Below, piece after piece: positions 42,472 through 51,885 of a stretch of 64,000 nucleotides of DNA. The translations under genes and the position numbers were made by a program. Positions within the stretch are counted from its first letter, which is position 1; each line of letters starts with the position of its first letter. Below the pieces are notes generated by a model. The model saw only the letters and a list, made by a program, of their open reading frames with translations. It had not been told where the DNA came from and did no database searches. The DNA comes from Marinobacter lipolyticus (GTDB taxonomy: Bacteria; Pseudomonadota; Gammaproteobacteria; Pseudomonadales; Oleiphilaceae): NCBI RefSeq assembly GCF_018424605.1, contig NZ_QTKT01000002.1:124001-188000 (forward strand). The letters run 5' to 3'.

Positions 42472-43240
42472 GCGCCGCCATTCTTTCCTTGCGATACACT
42501 CCGCAGGTTCCGCAATACCCACCATCCGGTAGCAGATACTTCAGGCAGCAGCCTTTGCGCTGCGGAATGGCCGTGGTCTGCCCGCCGAACTCCGCCGGGA
42601 TCCAGTCGATGAACTGGTTGGCATCGTTACGAAACTCCTCCAGCCAACGCTGGGCCAGGCTGCACAGTGCGTCGGGCTCTGCAAGATTCCACACCGCCGA
42701 AAACGGTGCCCCCAGACCCAGTCCGATACTGCTCCAGTAGGCGCCGGGGCTCACACCCAGTATCTGCCGGAACGGCAAGTACCATTCCAAAGTCCGTTTC
42801 GCGACCGTCTCAACAAACGTGGCTTCGTCCACGTCGGCGACGCCAGGCGCCTGAAACCAGCGCGATGCGCCCTCCATCGGTTCTCCGGCGGGTGCCAGAA
42901 AGATTCGCTGGGGCTCCGGCAATGGCGCCCGGCCGTCGCGGAACAGGCGCAGGGATAGGGGGCCGATCACGTTCAGCGCCAGGTCCTGCTGCAGGACGGA
43001 AATCTGTGCCCGCAGCGCCCGAGCGCCGAATAGGTGCGGGTAGTCGATGCCCATCTGGTCAATCAGTAACGATGGCTGCTCGAGGCACTGGGCCAGTGAG
43101 AACAGCCCCCGCCGGTCGAAGGCCTGAGGTTGCAGTGCCTGCGCAAAAACCGCCGCCCGCTCCAGGCCGGATGCCTGCAGCAAGCGGTCGAACCGTTCGG
43201 CCCAGAGCCCGTGATGCGAACCTGAGTCAGGCCCGGCCAT
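42419..43240 (-). CDS. fhuF: FhuF-like siderophore-iron reductase
   Basis: The 273-residue cytosolic protein has the C-terminal [2Fe-2S] motif of FhuF: CCLKYLLPDGGYCGTC, that is CC-X10-C-X2-C, near residues 231-246. FhuF reduces ferric iron from hydroxamate siderophores after uptake. The gene is the last of the fhuCDB-fhuF unit. Its start overlaps the fhuB end by 14 nt. Its 3' end overlaps the microprotein gene on the other strand. Confidence 0.87.
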   Translation of the reverse strand: MAGPDSGSHHGLWAERFDRLLQASGLERAAVFAQALQPQAFDRRGLFSLAQCLEQPSLLIDQMGIDYPHLFGARALRAQISVLQQDLALNVIGPLSLRLFRDGRAPLPEPQRIFLAPAGEPMEGASRWFQAPGVADVDEATFVETVAKRTLEWYLPFRQILGVSPGAYWSSIGLGLGAPFSAVWNLAEPDALCSLAQRWLEEFRNDANQFIDWIPAEFGGQTTAIPQRKGCCLKYLLPDGGYCGTCGVYRKERMAALRRQQQLQPPGQWQPGQ

Positions 43241-45257
43241 GGCGGCTCAGCCCCCAGAGGAAATAGATGCCGCCCACCAGGGCCGCCAGCAAGCCGGCGG
43301 GCAGCTGGCCCGGGAATACCACGATGCGGGAGAGGTAATCGGCGACGCTGAGCAAAAGCCCACCTGCCAGCGCGGCCACGATCAACTGCCGGCCAACGGT
43401 TTGCTGGCCCAGCACCCGCGCCAGATGGGGCGCTATCAGGCCGACAAAACTCAGTGGCCCGATGACCACCGTGGCCGATGCCGTCAGCACCGCGGCCACC
43501 AGTAACAGTAACAGGCGTGCCCTGGCGACCGGCAACCCCAATGACGATGCCGAGGTGTCGCCGAGAGGTAGCAGTGTCAGCGGGCGGACCGCCAAACACA
43601 GCAAGCCACAGATCACCGTAATGAATGCAAGCAGGCCAAGGGCTTCACTCTCTGACACCAGCCAGGTGGAGCCGTACATCCAGTTCAGCAACTGAGACGC
43701 CACGGTGCCGCCTGATGCCATGACCAGGCGCAGGCCTGCTTCCATGAACACGTAAAGGGCCAGGCCGCCAAGCAGGAGCTGATTGCCGGCAAACCGGTGT
43801 TTGCGGGCCAGCAGAATCAGCAGGCCGAGGGAGGCGGCTGCGCCGAGGGTGGCGGCGCCCAACTGGCCAAGGCGGCCGACTTCGAGTCCAGATAGCACGA
43901 TCAGCACCATCAGCAGGGCGGCACCACCGCTGATGCCGAGCATCTCGGGGCTGCCCATAGGGTTGCCGGTCATCCGCTGAATCAGTGTTCCGGCGAGCCC
44001 CAAAGCAACGCCCGCCAGCATGGCCGCCAGCATTCTGGGGCCGCGCCAGACCCAGGCTTCGTGCCACTGGCTGACGGCAGTCCAGTGCCAGCCATCCAGC
44101 CCGGGCGACCAGCTCATTGAGATCACGGTTGTGATCAGCAGCAAGGTCACAATGATGCCGCCGATCAGAGTGGGGGAGCGCCGCCGCGGCAGGAAGCTGG
44201 CCGGGCTGGATTCCTGTCCCGGCATGTGGTGGGTGTTTCGGAAACCCTGCAGGGCCAGCAGGATGACCGGCCCACCGATCAGCGCGGTGGTGGTCCCAGT
44301 AGGAACCAGGGAGCCATCGCCCCAGGTGGATGCCCAGTGGGCCAGGGTGTCGGCCAGTAGCAGCAGGCCACCGCCCATCAGCGTGCTCCACAGCAATCGG
44401 CTGCCGAGGGTACGTGCGCCGAGAAGCCGGGCAAGCACCGGTGCGGCCAGCCCGATAAAGGCAACCACGCCGACCCGGCTGACCACTGTAGTGCTCATCA
44501 GCACAACCAGCACCAATGCCAGCATGCGAACAAGCCCCACGCGGGCGCCGAGGGAACTGGCGGACGCCTGCCCCAGCTGCAGCAACTGCAGCGGCCGCAT
44601 CAGCACGAGCATGAGGAGGGCGGGGACCAGAACCCGCGGCCAGAGATCCATGAACGGACCCCAGTTGTTCTGCACCAGGGAGCCGGCGCCCCAGATGAAC
44701 AGGTTGCCGAGCCATTCGCCCTTCAGCAGCAGAAACGCCATGTTCATGGCGCCGAGGAAAAAGGTGATCACCAAACCGGCCAGCACCACGGTTACCGGTG
44801 AGAAGCCCAGGCGCCAGGTCAGGGCGATAACCAGTCCAATCGCCAGCAAGCCCCCGCCAATGGCGGCCAGATCCGGGCTGAACGCCAGCAGGCCGGGCGC
44901 AAACAGCGTTGCCACGGTGACGCCGAACTGCCCGCCGGCCTCGACGCCGAGTGTGGTGGGTGACGCCAGGGGATTCCCCAGTATCTGCTGGGTAACGGCA
45001 CCCGCCAGCCCCAGCCCGCAGCCGATCAACACGGCAATGGACACCCGCGGTGCCCAGCTGAAATGGGCCATGACTGAGGCATACTGGCTCGCATCGAAGG
45101 TCCAGAACGCCTGCAGCAAGGCTACCGGGTCCAGCTGGTTCAGCCAGGGGGTGGCGCTGGCGATCAGTGCCCCCAGCCAGAGGATGCTCGCGGCGATGGG
45201 AAGCGAAACGGGGATCGTTGGACGGGCCGAGGGCAGGGAAGTTGAGTCAGCGTACAT
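43227..45257 (-). CDS. fhuB: Iron-hydroxamate ABC permease FhuB (fused FecCD pair)
   Basis: The 676-residue protein is two FecCD permease domains joined in one chain (about 15-340 and 355-670), as in E. coli FhuB. Each half has about ten hydrophobic spans, and each carries the family LAGALIQ-type motif: GLAGAVTQQILGNPLASPTT in half 1 and GLAGTLIQRMTGNPMGSPEM in half 2. It is the inner-membrane channel of the ferric-hydroxamate importer. It overlaps fhuD by 11 nt and fhuF by 14 nt, so the three are translationally coupled. Confidence 0.93.
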   Translation of the reverse strand: MYADSTSLPSARPTIPVSLPIAASILWLGALIASATPWLNQLDPVALLQAFWTFDASQYASVMAHFSWAPRVSIAVLIGCGLGLAGAVTQQILGNPLASPTTLGVEAGGQFGVTVATLFAPGLLAFSPDLAAIGGGLLAIGLVIALTWRLGFSPVTVVLAGLVITFFLGAMNMAFLLLKGEWLGNLFIWGAGSLVQNNWGPFMDLWPRVLVPALLMLVLMRPLQLLQLGQASASSLGARVGLVRMLALVLVVLMSTTVVSRVGVVAFIGLAAPVLARLLGARTLGSRLLWSTLMGGGLLLLADTLAHWASTWGDGSLVPTGTTTALIGGPVILLALQGFRNTHHMPGQESSPASFLPRRRSPTLIGGIIVTLLLITTVISMSWSPGLDGWHWTAVSQWHEAWVWRGPRMLAAMLAGVALGLAGTLIQRMTGNPMGSPEMLGISGGAALLMVLIVLSGLEVGRLGQLGAATLGAAASLGLLILLARKHRFAGNQLLLGGLALYVFMEAGLRLVMASGGTVASQLLNWMYGSTWLVSESEALGLLAFITVICGLLCLAVRPLTLLPLGDTSASSLGLPVARARLLLLLVAAVLTASATVVIGPLSFVGLIAPHLARVLGQQTVGRQLIVAALAGGLLLSVADYLSRIVVFPGQLPAGLLAALVGGIYFLWGLSRHGRA

Positions 45258-46179
45258 TGTCAGACCCTCCTGCCAGCAGGCTGTCGGTCAGTTGCATGGC
45301 CAACCTTTTGATCTGGAACAGGCCGCCAAAGGGCCAGGTGGTGTCTACCCGGTAAATTCGTTCTTTCTGTACCGGTGGCAAATAGGTCCAGAACGGACTG
45401 TTTGCCAGGTTGTCTGCCAGTCCGGGCAGCAGAGGGGAGATCACCACCACGCGGCTGTCCTCATAGGGAGCGATGGCCTCCAGTCCGACCACCGAAAAGC
45501 CCCAGAAGTTACCGGCCCTGGGCCAGGCGTTATCGAGCCCGAGGCCATCCAGTACGGTCTGATAAAGGCCGTTGGGGGCGTAGATTCGCACGTGGCGGTC
45601 GTCGAGAAAGTTAACCAGCGCGACGGGGCGGTCGGTGAGCCCGGCGGCTTCCAGTCGCTGGCGCTGAGTGTCGAGGGTCTGTTTGATGTCAGCAATAACC
45701 GCTTGTGCTTGCTCTTCGCGTTCCAGCATCTCGCCGAGGGTCATCAGCATCTCGGTGGATTTTTCCAGAGGCTTGCTGCCTTCCCGGTACACGCTGATCA
45801 CATAGGTGGGGGCGATCCGTTCCAGCAGGTCGGCGGCCGGTGCCATTTCGGAACTGGTGACAATCAGGTCCGGTTTCAGCTCGGCGATGGCCTCGAGGCT
45901 CGGCGCTACCCGGGTGCCGACGTTGTGTACGCCCTCTGGCAGCGCCGGTTGGGTGACCCAGACCGAGTAGCCATCCCGATCGGCCACCCCGACCGGAGTC
46001 ACGCCGAGCAGCAGCAGGGCTTCGGTAGCGGCCCAGTTCAGCGCAACGACTCGTTTTGGCGCTTGCTCAAGGGTGATGTGGCCATATTCATGCTGCCAGG
46101 TGGCGGCACTGGCGAGGATGGGCAGCAGGTTCAGCAGCAGGGCAACGATCAGTCGGGTTGGCGGGCGGTCAGTGAACAT
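45247..46179 (-). CDS. fhuD: Iron-siderophore ABC substrate-binding protein FhuD-like
   Basis: About 310 residues begin at the ATG at 46179 with a signal peptide (MFTDRPPTRLIVALLLNLLP, then ILASA). The chain follows the two-lobe TroA/BtuF-type binding-protein pattern: KRVVALNWAATEALLLLGV, then PSLEAIAELKPDLIVTSSEM. It delivers the ferric-siderophore from the periplasm to FhuB. The start overlaps the fhuC 3' end by 11 nt. A longer frame to 46227 is less likely since it lacks a signal. Confidence 0.87.
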   Translation of the reverse strand: MFTDRPPTRLIVALLLNLLPILASAATWQHEYGHITLEQAPKRVVALNWAATEALLLLGVTPVGVADRDGYSVWVTQPALPEGVHNVGTRVAPSLEAIAELKPDLIVTSSEMAPAADLLERIAPTYVISVYREGSKPLEKSTEMLMTLGEMLEREEQAQAVIADIKQTLDTQRQRLEAAGLTDRPVALVNFLDDRHVRIYAPNGLYQTVLDGLGLDNAWPRAGNFWGFSVVGLEAIAPYEDSRVVVISPLLPGLADNLANSPFWTYLPPVQKERIYRVDTTWPFGGLFQIKRLAMQLTDSLLAGGSDNVR

Positions 46180-46942
46180 AGGAAACCCACTGTCCGGGCG
46201 CCCGCTCCATAACGCCCATTGAAACACCGTAAATCGATTCGAGCATGGCCGCGTCCATGATTTCGCGGGGGCGGCCGTCGGCCACCAACTCGCCGGTTTT
46301 CAGCGCCACCAGTCGATCGCAGAAGCGGGCGGCGAGGTCAACGTCGTGCAGTACCACGACCACGGTCAGCTCTCGCTGTTCGGCGAGCCGGTGGACCAGG
46401 CGCAGGGTTTCCACCTGATGCTTCACGTCGAGGGCAGAGATAGGTTCATCCAGCAGCAGGCAGCGGGTCTGCTGCGCCAGCAACATCGCGATCCAGGCCC
46501 GTTGGCGTTCGCCGCCGGACAGCGTGTCCACAGACCGGTGGCGAAAACGATCGAGGCCGGTATCGGTGATCGCCTGGTCGATCAGGCGGTGGTCCTCATC
46601 GTTGTAGCGCCCCAGCGGACCACGCCATGGATAGCGGCCAAGCGCCACCAGTTCCTGCACGGTAAGGCCGTCGGTTCCGGGAGGGTGCTGGGGCAGGTAT
46701 CCCACGGTGCGGGCGAATTCCCGTGCGCCGGTGTGATGGAACGAGGTTCCCAGAACACTGACGTCACCACAGGACGGCGACATCTGCCGCGCCAGAATTT
46801 TCAGCAATGTGGACTTGCCGGAGCCGTTGTGCCCGAGCAGAGCCGTGACCTCGCCTTCGCGAAACTCAAGATGGATGTTGCGAAGGATGGCGGCGTCACC
46901 GATACGCACACCCAGGCCGGATACTTTGAAGAACGCAGACAT
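46169..46942 (-). CDS. fhuC: Iron-hydroxamate ABC transporter ATPase FhuC
   Basis: The 257-residue ATPase has Walker A GHNGSGKS (37-44), the signature LSGGERQ and Walker B LLLDEP, with a final His-switch (VVVVLHDVD). It powers the FhuBD importer on the cytoplasmic side. It is the first gene of the fhuCDBF unit. A candidate Fur box lies about 60 nt upstream of its ATG. Confidence 0.92.
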   Translation of the reverse strand: MSAFFKVSGLGVRIGDAAILRNIHLEFREGEVTALLGHNGSGKSTLLKILARQMSPSCGDVSVLGTSFHHTGAREFARTVGYLPQHPPGTDGLTVQELVALGRYPWRGPLGRYNDEDHRLIDQAITDTGLDRFRHRSVDTLSGGERQRAWIAMLLAQQTRCLLLDEPISALDVKHQVETLRLVHRLAEQRELTVVVVLHDVDLAARFCDRLVALKTGELVADGRPREIMDAAMLESIYGVSMGVMERAPGQWVSYVH

Positions 46943-46998
46943 GCAGGCAGGCTCTCTTGCGACTGAGGAAATGGTTGCTGAGGGCCTGCAGAATAATC

Positions 46999-47017
46999 TA
47001 AATGCGAATTACTATCA
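46999..47017 (-). promoter_or_regulatory. Candidate Fur box for fhuCDBF
   Basis: AATGCGAATTACTAT at 47001-47015 matches 11 of 15 positions of the Fur core AATGATAATCATTAT. It lies between fhuC and the ABC exporter-type gene, about 60 nt upstream of the fhuC start. Confidence 0.5.
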
Positions 47018-47046
47018 ATGGAATTTAAGGTGAAGCCGGTCAGGAT

Positions 47047-48837
47047 TCATACCTGACCGGTCTGCACGCGCCATTGCGCGGCGTAGGCGCCGTTCTGCTC
47101 GAGCAGCTGGTGGTGAGTGCCGCTTTCCACCACCTTGCCGCCTTCGACCACCGCAATGGTATCGGCATCCACGATCGTGGACAGGCGATGGGCAATCATG
47201 ATCACCGTGCGGTTATGACCGATGCGTTTGAGTGAGCGCTGAATCGCCGCTTCGGTTTCGTTGTCCACCGCACTGGTGGCCTCATCAAGAACCAGAATGG
47301 GCGGATTCTTCAGCAGTGCCCGGGCCAGAGACAAGCGCTGACGCTGGCCGCCGGAGAGGCGGATGCCGCGCTCGCCCACGGCGGTATCCAGCCCCTCGGG
47401 CAGCGCCTCGATGAAGGACCAGGCCTCGGCGGTTTTTGCCGCCTCAATAATGTCGGCGTCGGAGGCGTCCGGCTTTCCGTAGGCCAGATTCTCGCGGATG
47501 CTGCCCTCAAACAGGTACACGTCCTGACTGACCAGGCCGATGGCGTTGCGCAGGGATTTGAGGCTGATGCCCTGAATGGGCTGACCATCAATGCGAATGT
47601 CGCCGTGGCTGGGATCGTAAAACCGCAGCAGCAGCTTGATCAGCGTTGATTTACCGGAGCCGGTCGCGCCTACCAGGGCCAGCGTATTGCCAGCTGGCAC
47701 ATGCAGGTTGATGTTGTCGATGCCGGCGCCACTGGTGGGGTAGTGGAAACTGACGTTGGTCAGCGCCACCTCGCCTTTCACCGGTTCCTGCAATGCCGTA
47801 CCGGCCTGATCGCGGACGTACACCGGCTCCGACAGCAGGTCGAGGATGCGCCGGGTGCTGGCCATGGCGCGCTCAAACAGGTCGATGACTTCCGCCAGAC
47901 CGGTCAGTGGCCACAGCAGGCGCTGGGTCAGGAACACCAGTACGCCATAGGCACCCACGTTCAGGGTGCCGTTCAGCGCCATCATTCCGCCCACCGTGAA
48001 GGTGGCGAGAAAGCCGGCCAGGATGGCCATGCGGATGATGGGAATGAACGCAGAACTGATGCGAATGGCCCGGCGATTCGCTTCCACATAGGCTTCGCTG
48101 CTTTCTTTCAGGCGCTGGGCCTCGCGGGTTTCGGCGGTAAAGCTCTTGATGGTGGCAATGCCGCCAAGGTTGTTGGCAAGACGGCTGGACAGGTCGCCCA
48201 CTTTCTCTCGCACATCCGCGTACAGCGGTCCGGCCTTGCGCTGGAAATAGAAGGCACCCCAGATAATCAGGGGGATCGGCGTGAACGCCAGCAACGCAAT
48301 TAACGGGGAAAGCACGAAGAAGACAGCGCCGACGGCAACGACGGTAACCAGAACCTGGATCATGGCGTTGGCACCGCCGTCGAGGAAACGTTCGAGCTGG
48401 TTCACATCATCGTTCATCGTGGCCACCAACTGGCCCGAACTGCGAGCTTCGAAAAAGCTCATGTCCAGACGCTGGGCGTGTTCGTAAGCGTCCTGCCGCA
48501 AATCCGATTGCAGTCGCTGGGCCAGATTGCGCCAGAGAATCTGGAAAAGGTACTCAAACAGGGATTCGCCAGCCCAGATGAAAAAGGTAAGAACGGCCAG
48601 GATCGTGATCTGCTCCTGGGCGGTCTCAAATCCCAGGCCGGCCACAAAGCTTTCTTCTTTGTTGACCACCACATCAATGGCCACGCCGATGAGAATCTCC
48701 GGCGCTATGTCAAACAGCTTGTTGATGACGGAGCAGGTGGCGGCTGCAATGATCTGCCGGCGATAGCCCCGGGCGTACCTCAGCAAGCGGGCAAGGGCGG
48801 CAAAGCTGCTGGTGGTGTTGTGGCTGTGTGAGGACAT
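47047..48837 (-). CDS. ABC exporter-type permease-ATPase fusion
   Basis: The 596-residue half-transporter has six hydrophobic spans (about 28-310) and a C-terminal ATPase (about 350-590) with Walker A GATGSGKST, signature LSGGQRQ and Walker B ILVLDEATS. It should act as a homodimer or with a partner. Substrate is not predictable. The fhu block next to it and a good upstream Fur box suggest export of a siderophore or import-linked handling such as the IrtAB-type reverse function. It is oriented like fhuCDBF but separated by 104 nt with its own site. Confidence 0.88.
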   Translation of the reverse strand: MSSHSHNTTSSFAALARLLRYARGYRRQIIAAATCSVINKLFDIAPEILIGVAIDVVVNKEESFVAGLGFETAQEQITILAVLTFFIWAGESLFEYLFQILWRNLAQRLQSDLRQDAYEHAQRLDMSFFEARSSGQLVATMNDDVNQLERFLDGGANAMIQVLVTVVAVGAVFFVLSPLIALLAFTPIPLIIWGAFYFQRKAGPLYADVREKVGDLSSRLANNLGGIATIKSFTAETREAQRLKESSEAYVEANRRAIRISSAFIPIIRMAILAGFLATFTVGGMMALNGTLNVGAYGVLVFLTQRLLWPLTGLAEVIDLFERAMASTRRILDLLSEPVYVRDQAGTALQEPVKGEVALTNVSFHYPTSGAGIDNINLHVPAGNTLALVGATGSGKSTLIKLLLRFYDPSHGDIRIDGQPIQGISLKSLRNAIGLVSQDVYLFEGSIRENLAYGKPDASDADIIEAAKTAEAWSFIEALPEGLDTAVGERGIRLSGGQRQRLSLARALLKNPPILVLDEATSAVDNETEAAIQRSLKRIGHNRTVIMIAHRLSTIVDADTIAVVEGGKVVESGTHHQLLEQNGAYAAQWRVQTGQV

Positions 48838-48939
48838 ACTCCGCGTTACTCCCTAAAAACATGCAGGTACGGCGGGCAGGGACAAACAGTGACCTGCGAC
48901 CATAAAGCCGGCAAGGGTAGCGGATTCGTCGACAATTTA

Positions 48940-48958
48940 AAACAGAATCATTATCACT
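48940..48958 (-). promoter_or_regulatory. Candidate Fur box for the ABC exporter-type gene
   Basis: On the minus strand AGTGATAATGATTCTGTTT contains GATAATGAT plus T, matching a Fur half-site perfectly, with a degenerate second half. It lies about 100 nt upstream of the ABC gene and overlaps the end of the YaiI-type gene. Confidence 0.6.
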
Positions 48959-49406
48959 TGCGTGTATGGCGTTGCAGCCAGCGATCCAGTTTGTCTGCAA
49001 ATTCCTTGCGGTCGGTCTGGGAGAATGGCGCCGGCCCCCCGGTCACCTGGCCAGCGTTGCGCATTTCTTCCATGAAGTTGCGCATTGCCAGGCGCTGGCG
49101 GATGTTCTCCCGGGTGAAGGCCTGCCCGCGGGGGTTGAACACATCCGCACCCTTGTCGATGGCTTCGGCGGCCAGGGGAATGTCCTGGGTAATCACCAGA
49201 TCCCCTTCGCTGAGCTGGTCCATGATTTCGTTGTCGGCCACGTCGAAACCCTGCATGACCTGCCGCGCCTTGATGAAGGGACTCGGCGGCAGCTTGATAA
49301 CGTGATTGGCAATGAACGTGGTCGGTATCTGCCAGCGAGTGGCGGCACGGCAGAGTATCTCCCGGATGGGCACGGGGCAGGCGTCGGCGTCGACCCAGAT
49401 CGGCAT
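48954..49406 (-). CDS. YaiI/YqxD family (DUF188) protein
   Basis: The 150-residue protein begins MPIWVDADACPVPIREILCR, the N-terminal family motif of DUF188, with DADACP being the likely metal-binding site. It continues with ANHVIKLPPSPFI and DLVITQDIPLA, all typical of this PIN-like/NYN-related fold. Function is not established in the family. The ATG at 49406 is supported by homology and an upstream GAGG, although the frame runs to 49517. Confidence 0.87.
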   Translation of the reverse strand: MPIWVDADACPVPIREILCRAATRWQIPTTFIANHVIKLPPSPFIKARQVMQGFDVADNEIMDQLSEGDLVITQDIPLAAEAIDKGADVFNPRGQAFTRENIRQRLAMRNFMEEMRNAGQVTGGPAPFSQTDRKEFADKLDRWLQRHTRK

Positions 49407-49453
49407 GATGTCAGATCCTCGCAAATAAAAGGGTGTATCGTAGCGCCAGGTCG

Positions 49454-49933
49454 TCAGCCATCCTGGCGCTGTCGCCGGTAGCGCATGAAAGCCGCAATGG
49501 CCGCGAGAATCAGCCACAGGTAAAGATTCGCCACCAGATCATCGAGCACGATTCCAACGCCACCGGCGACTCCCTCCAGCTGGGCTGCGGGGGGCGGTTT
49601 CAATCCATCCAGCACCCGGCTCGCGGCAAACGCACCGATCAGGATCGCCGGGTGCTTCGCAATGCCTTGGGCGACCACTGCGGCCGGAAACACCAGGAAC
49701 TCATCTGCCACGATGCGGCTGTCGTCCTTGCCCCCCAGTGTGTCGGAGGCGATGTCGCAGATGGGCACGGCAACGATGATCAGGGCCAGCACCAGAATGC
49801 ACTGAATCCCTCGCCTTTGCTGCACCACCAGCCAGGCAAGGGCGATTCCTGGTAGCGCACCCGCCGTACCCGGTAACCAGGTTGCATTGCCAAGACCGAA
49901 ACCGGTGGCAAATGCTGTGATGTAGTGCTCCAT
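49454..49933 (-). CDS. pgpA: Phosphatidylglycerophosphatase A family protein
   Basis: The 159-residue membrane protein reads MEHYITAFATGFGLGNATWL and then PGTAGALPG at the N-terminus, and DDSRIVADEFLVFPAAVVAQ in mid-sequence. These resemble the PgpA domain (the FGSG/APGT and DEFVG motifs), although the first motif is weakly conserved. PgpA dephosphorylates phosphatidylglycerophosphate to phosphatidylglycerol. The ATG at 49933 has GCAGGAGCC upstream. The second family metal motif (ASRVLDGLKPPP) is present. It is followed 47 nt later on the strand by the YaiI-type gene. Confidence 0.72.
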   Translation of the reverse strand: MEHYITAFATGFGLGNATWLPGTAGALPGIALAWLVVQQRRGIQCILVLALIIVAVPICDIASDTLGGKDDSRIVADEFLVFPAAVVAQGIAKHPAILIGAFAASRVLDGLKPPPAAQLEGVAGGVGIVLDDLVANLYLWLILAAIAAFMRYRRQRQDG

Positions 49934-49994
49934 AGGCTCCTGCATCCGTATAGGATAAAAGGGCGATAAATCTCTGGTGCTGAGGGCCGATTCC

Positions 49995-50591
49995 ATGAGC
50001 GATCGCAAAGCACAACTTTACGATATTATCCGGGTCTGTGCGATCTGGCTGTTGATGTTGCTACCGGCCATGACCGCTTACGCCGATGACGACGCAAGGG
50101 CATGGAGTGCCCTTCGGGACGGCAGCGCGGTGCTGATGCTTCGCCATGCCCTGGCGCCGGGCACCGGGGATCCGGCGAATTTCACGCTGGGCGACTGCAG
50201 CACCCAGCGCAATCTGAACGAGCAGGGCCGTGAGCAGGCCCGGGCGTGGCGGTCCTATCTGGCAGGTCACGGCATTACCCGGGCCCGGGTCTACAGCAGC
50301 CAGTGGTGCCGGTGTATGGAGACGGCGAAGGGCATGGACGTGGGACCGGTGACGCCGTGGCCGGCGCTGAATTCGTTCTTCCGCAACCGCAGCGAAGGCG
50401 GTATGGCCACCAGAACGACCATCTCGCTGGTGAACGAACTGGATGCCGGAGCGCCGGTCATTCTGGTGTCCCATCAGGTCAATATCACCGCGCTGACCGG
50501 CGTGTATCCGGCGTCAAATGAGGGCGTCATCATTGCGCTGCCGTTGTCCGATAATCCCACGGTGCTGGCGCGGGTGACGCCGGGGAGCTGA
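49995..50591 (+). CDS. Periplasmic histidine phosphatase family protein
   Basis: The 198-residue protein has an N-terminal signal ([18 protein letters not shown], cut near residue 36) and the phosphatase motif [16 protein letters not shown] (RHA instead of RHG), then [18 protein letters not shown]. It keeps the second His in LVSHQVNIT. It is a member of the SixA/PhoE-like branch with an acidic, periplasmic form. Substrate is unknown. Start chosen at 49995; the GTG six codons upstream is possible. Confidence 0.78.
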   Translation: MSDRKAQLYDIIRVCAIWLLMLLPAMTAYADDDARAWSALRDGSAVLMLRHALAPGTGDPANFTLGDCSTQRNLNEQGREQARAWRSYLAGHGITRARVYSSQWCRCMETAKGMDVGPVTPWPALNSFFRNRSEGGMATRTTISLVNELDAGAPVILVSHQVNITALTGVYPASNEGVIIALPLSDNPTVLARVTPGS

Positions 50592-50664
50592 CCGGGCTGG
50601 CGCGCGAGGTGGCGTAACTCTGCTAAAATGCGGCAATCTTCAGCACCATCACAGGAACGTCGCC

Positions 50665-51003
50665 ATGTCTCAGCTCCCACCTTGCCCCCAGTGCCAGTCC
50701 GGATACGCCTATGAAGACGGCGCTCAACTGGTGTGCCCGGAATGTGGTCACGAATGGAGCGAGGCTGAGGCGGCCGCTGCGGACGCCGGGAAAGTCATCC
50801 GCGACGCCAATGGGAATGAGCTGCAGGACGGTGACACCGTCTCCGTCATCAAGGACCTGAAGATCAAGGGCTCCAGTGCGGTGGTCAAGGTGGGCACCAA
50901 GGTGAAGAACATCCGTCTGGTGGACGGCGATCACGACATCGACTGTAAGATCGATGGTATTGGTGCCATGAAGCTGAAGTCGGAGTTTGTAAAAAAGGTG
51001 TGA
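50665..51003 (+). CDS. YjdM/PhnA family zinc-ribbon protein
   Basis: The 112-residue protein has an N-terminal zinc ribbon ([21 protein letters not shown], written here as two pairs near residues 7-10 and 24-27) and a C-terminal beta domain ending [11 protein letters not shown]. It matches the alkylphosphonate-utilisation operon PhnA/YjdM family, whose members lack phosphonate activity in most species. AGGA precedes the ATG. Confidence 0.88.
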   Translation: MSQLPPCPQCQSGYAYEDGAQLVCPECGHEWSEAEAAAADAGKVIRDANGNELQDGDTVSVIKDLKIKGSSAVVKVGTKVKNIRLVDGDHDIDCKIDGIGAMKLKSEFVKKV

Positions 51004-51004
51004 T

Positions 51005-51028
51005 GGGCGCCGTTATCAAGCGGCGCCC
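51005..51028. terminator. Hairpin between convergent yjdM-like and DUF533 genes
   Basis: GGGCGCCG (51005-51012) and CGGCGCCC (51021-51028) are perfect 8-bp complements around the facing stop codons. There is no T-run. It could help block read-through in both directions. Confidence 0.4.
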
Positions 51029-51735
51029 TGAACCTGCTGATCAAGCTGTCGGGTCATTGCTGGCTCCAGTTTCAGAGCGTTTGCCAATTGGTCGAGCCAC
51101 GCTCGCTCCATCGGATTCTGGTCGTCAATCATGATGGCGCTGACCAGATAAATTTCACGGCTAGCCTGGGGTGAATCCGCGCTTTGCGCCAATACAGAGG
51201 CGTCCAGCGGGGCATCAAATTGCTGTTGTATCCACGCGTGCAGTTCGTCATCCGGACCCAGCTTCTCGATTTCCTGCGTCAAGACAGCCCGTTCCTGGGC
51301 ATCAACATGGCCATCCGCACGGGCTGCCATGATCATGGCTTGCAGGATCTCCAGTCCGCGCCGTTCCTGGGCCTGTCCCTGCAGCTGTTCAATCGGTTGA
51401 CCCTGGCCTGCGTTCGCAGGTTGCTCACCGGTACCGCTCTGATAATTCTGATAGGCTTTCCATGCCAGCACGCCCACACCGGCGAGCGCACCGTATTTGA
51501 GCGCTTTGCCGCCCATCTTGCGGCCGCGTTTGGATCCCAGCATCATCCCCAGCGCGCCACCGCCAAGCAGGCTTTTCACATCCACACCACTGCCGCCGCT
51601 CTGGCCTCCGCCGAGTTGGGAGCTGACGCCCTGGACCATCTTGTTAAGATCCATCCCGCCGGTTGAACCCGAGCCCTGCTGGCCGCTGCCAGAGGCCTGT
51701 TGCATGATCTGATTCAGTACGTTCATCACGTTCAT
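51016..51735 (-). CDS. DUF533/YebE-like tellurite-resistance-fold protein
   Basis: The 239-residue protein has a Gly/Ser/Gln-rich N-terminus (residues 15-55), a Gly-rich membrane-associated segment (VKSLLGGGALGMMLGSKRGR near 53-72, then ALAGVGVLAW), and a C-terminal TerB-like helical domain (about 125-235) with AMIMAARADGHVDAQERAVL, typical of DUF533. Function is unknown in the family; relatives respond to envelope or heat stress. The ATG at 51735 is followed by a second Met at codon 4. Confidence 0.82.
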   Translation of the reverse strand: MNVMNVLNQIMQQASGSGQQGSGSTGGMDLNKMVQGVSSQLGGGQSGGSGVDVKSLLGGGALGMMLGSKRGRKMGGKALKYGALAGVGVLAWKAYQNYQSGTGEQPANAGQGQPIEQLQGQAQERRGLEILQAMIMAARADGHVDAQERAVLTQEIEKLGPDDELHAWIQQQFDAPLDASVLAQSADSPQASREIYLVSAIMIDDQNPMERAWLDQLANALKLEPAMTRQLDQQVQGAA

Positions 51736-51885
51736 GGTGGTGCTCCTTTAAAAGAGGTGACCAACCCATTCTAGACGTCTCGATCCGTGAGTTTCATTAA
51801 GCCGCTGTTAGCCGGGACCAGGCGTTGTGTTTCCGGCCCGGGACCATCATCATAACCAACCAGATGCCGAATGAAGCGAGAACCC

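Noticed and set aside
44020..46212. 730-codon frame antisense to fhuB and fhuD
   Set aside because: Composition-driven mirror of real transporter genes; no domain is recognisable.
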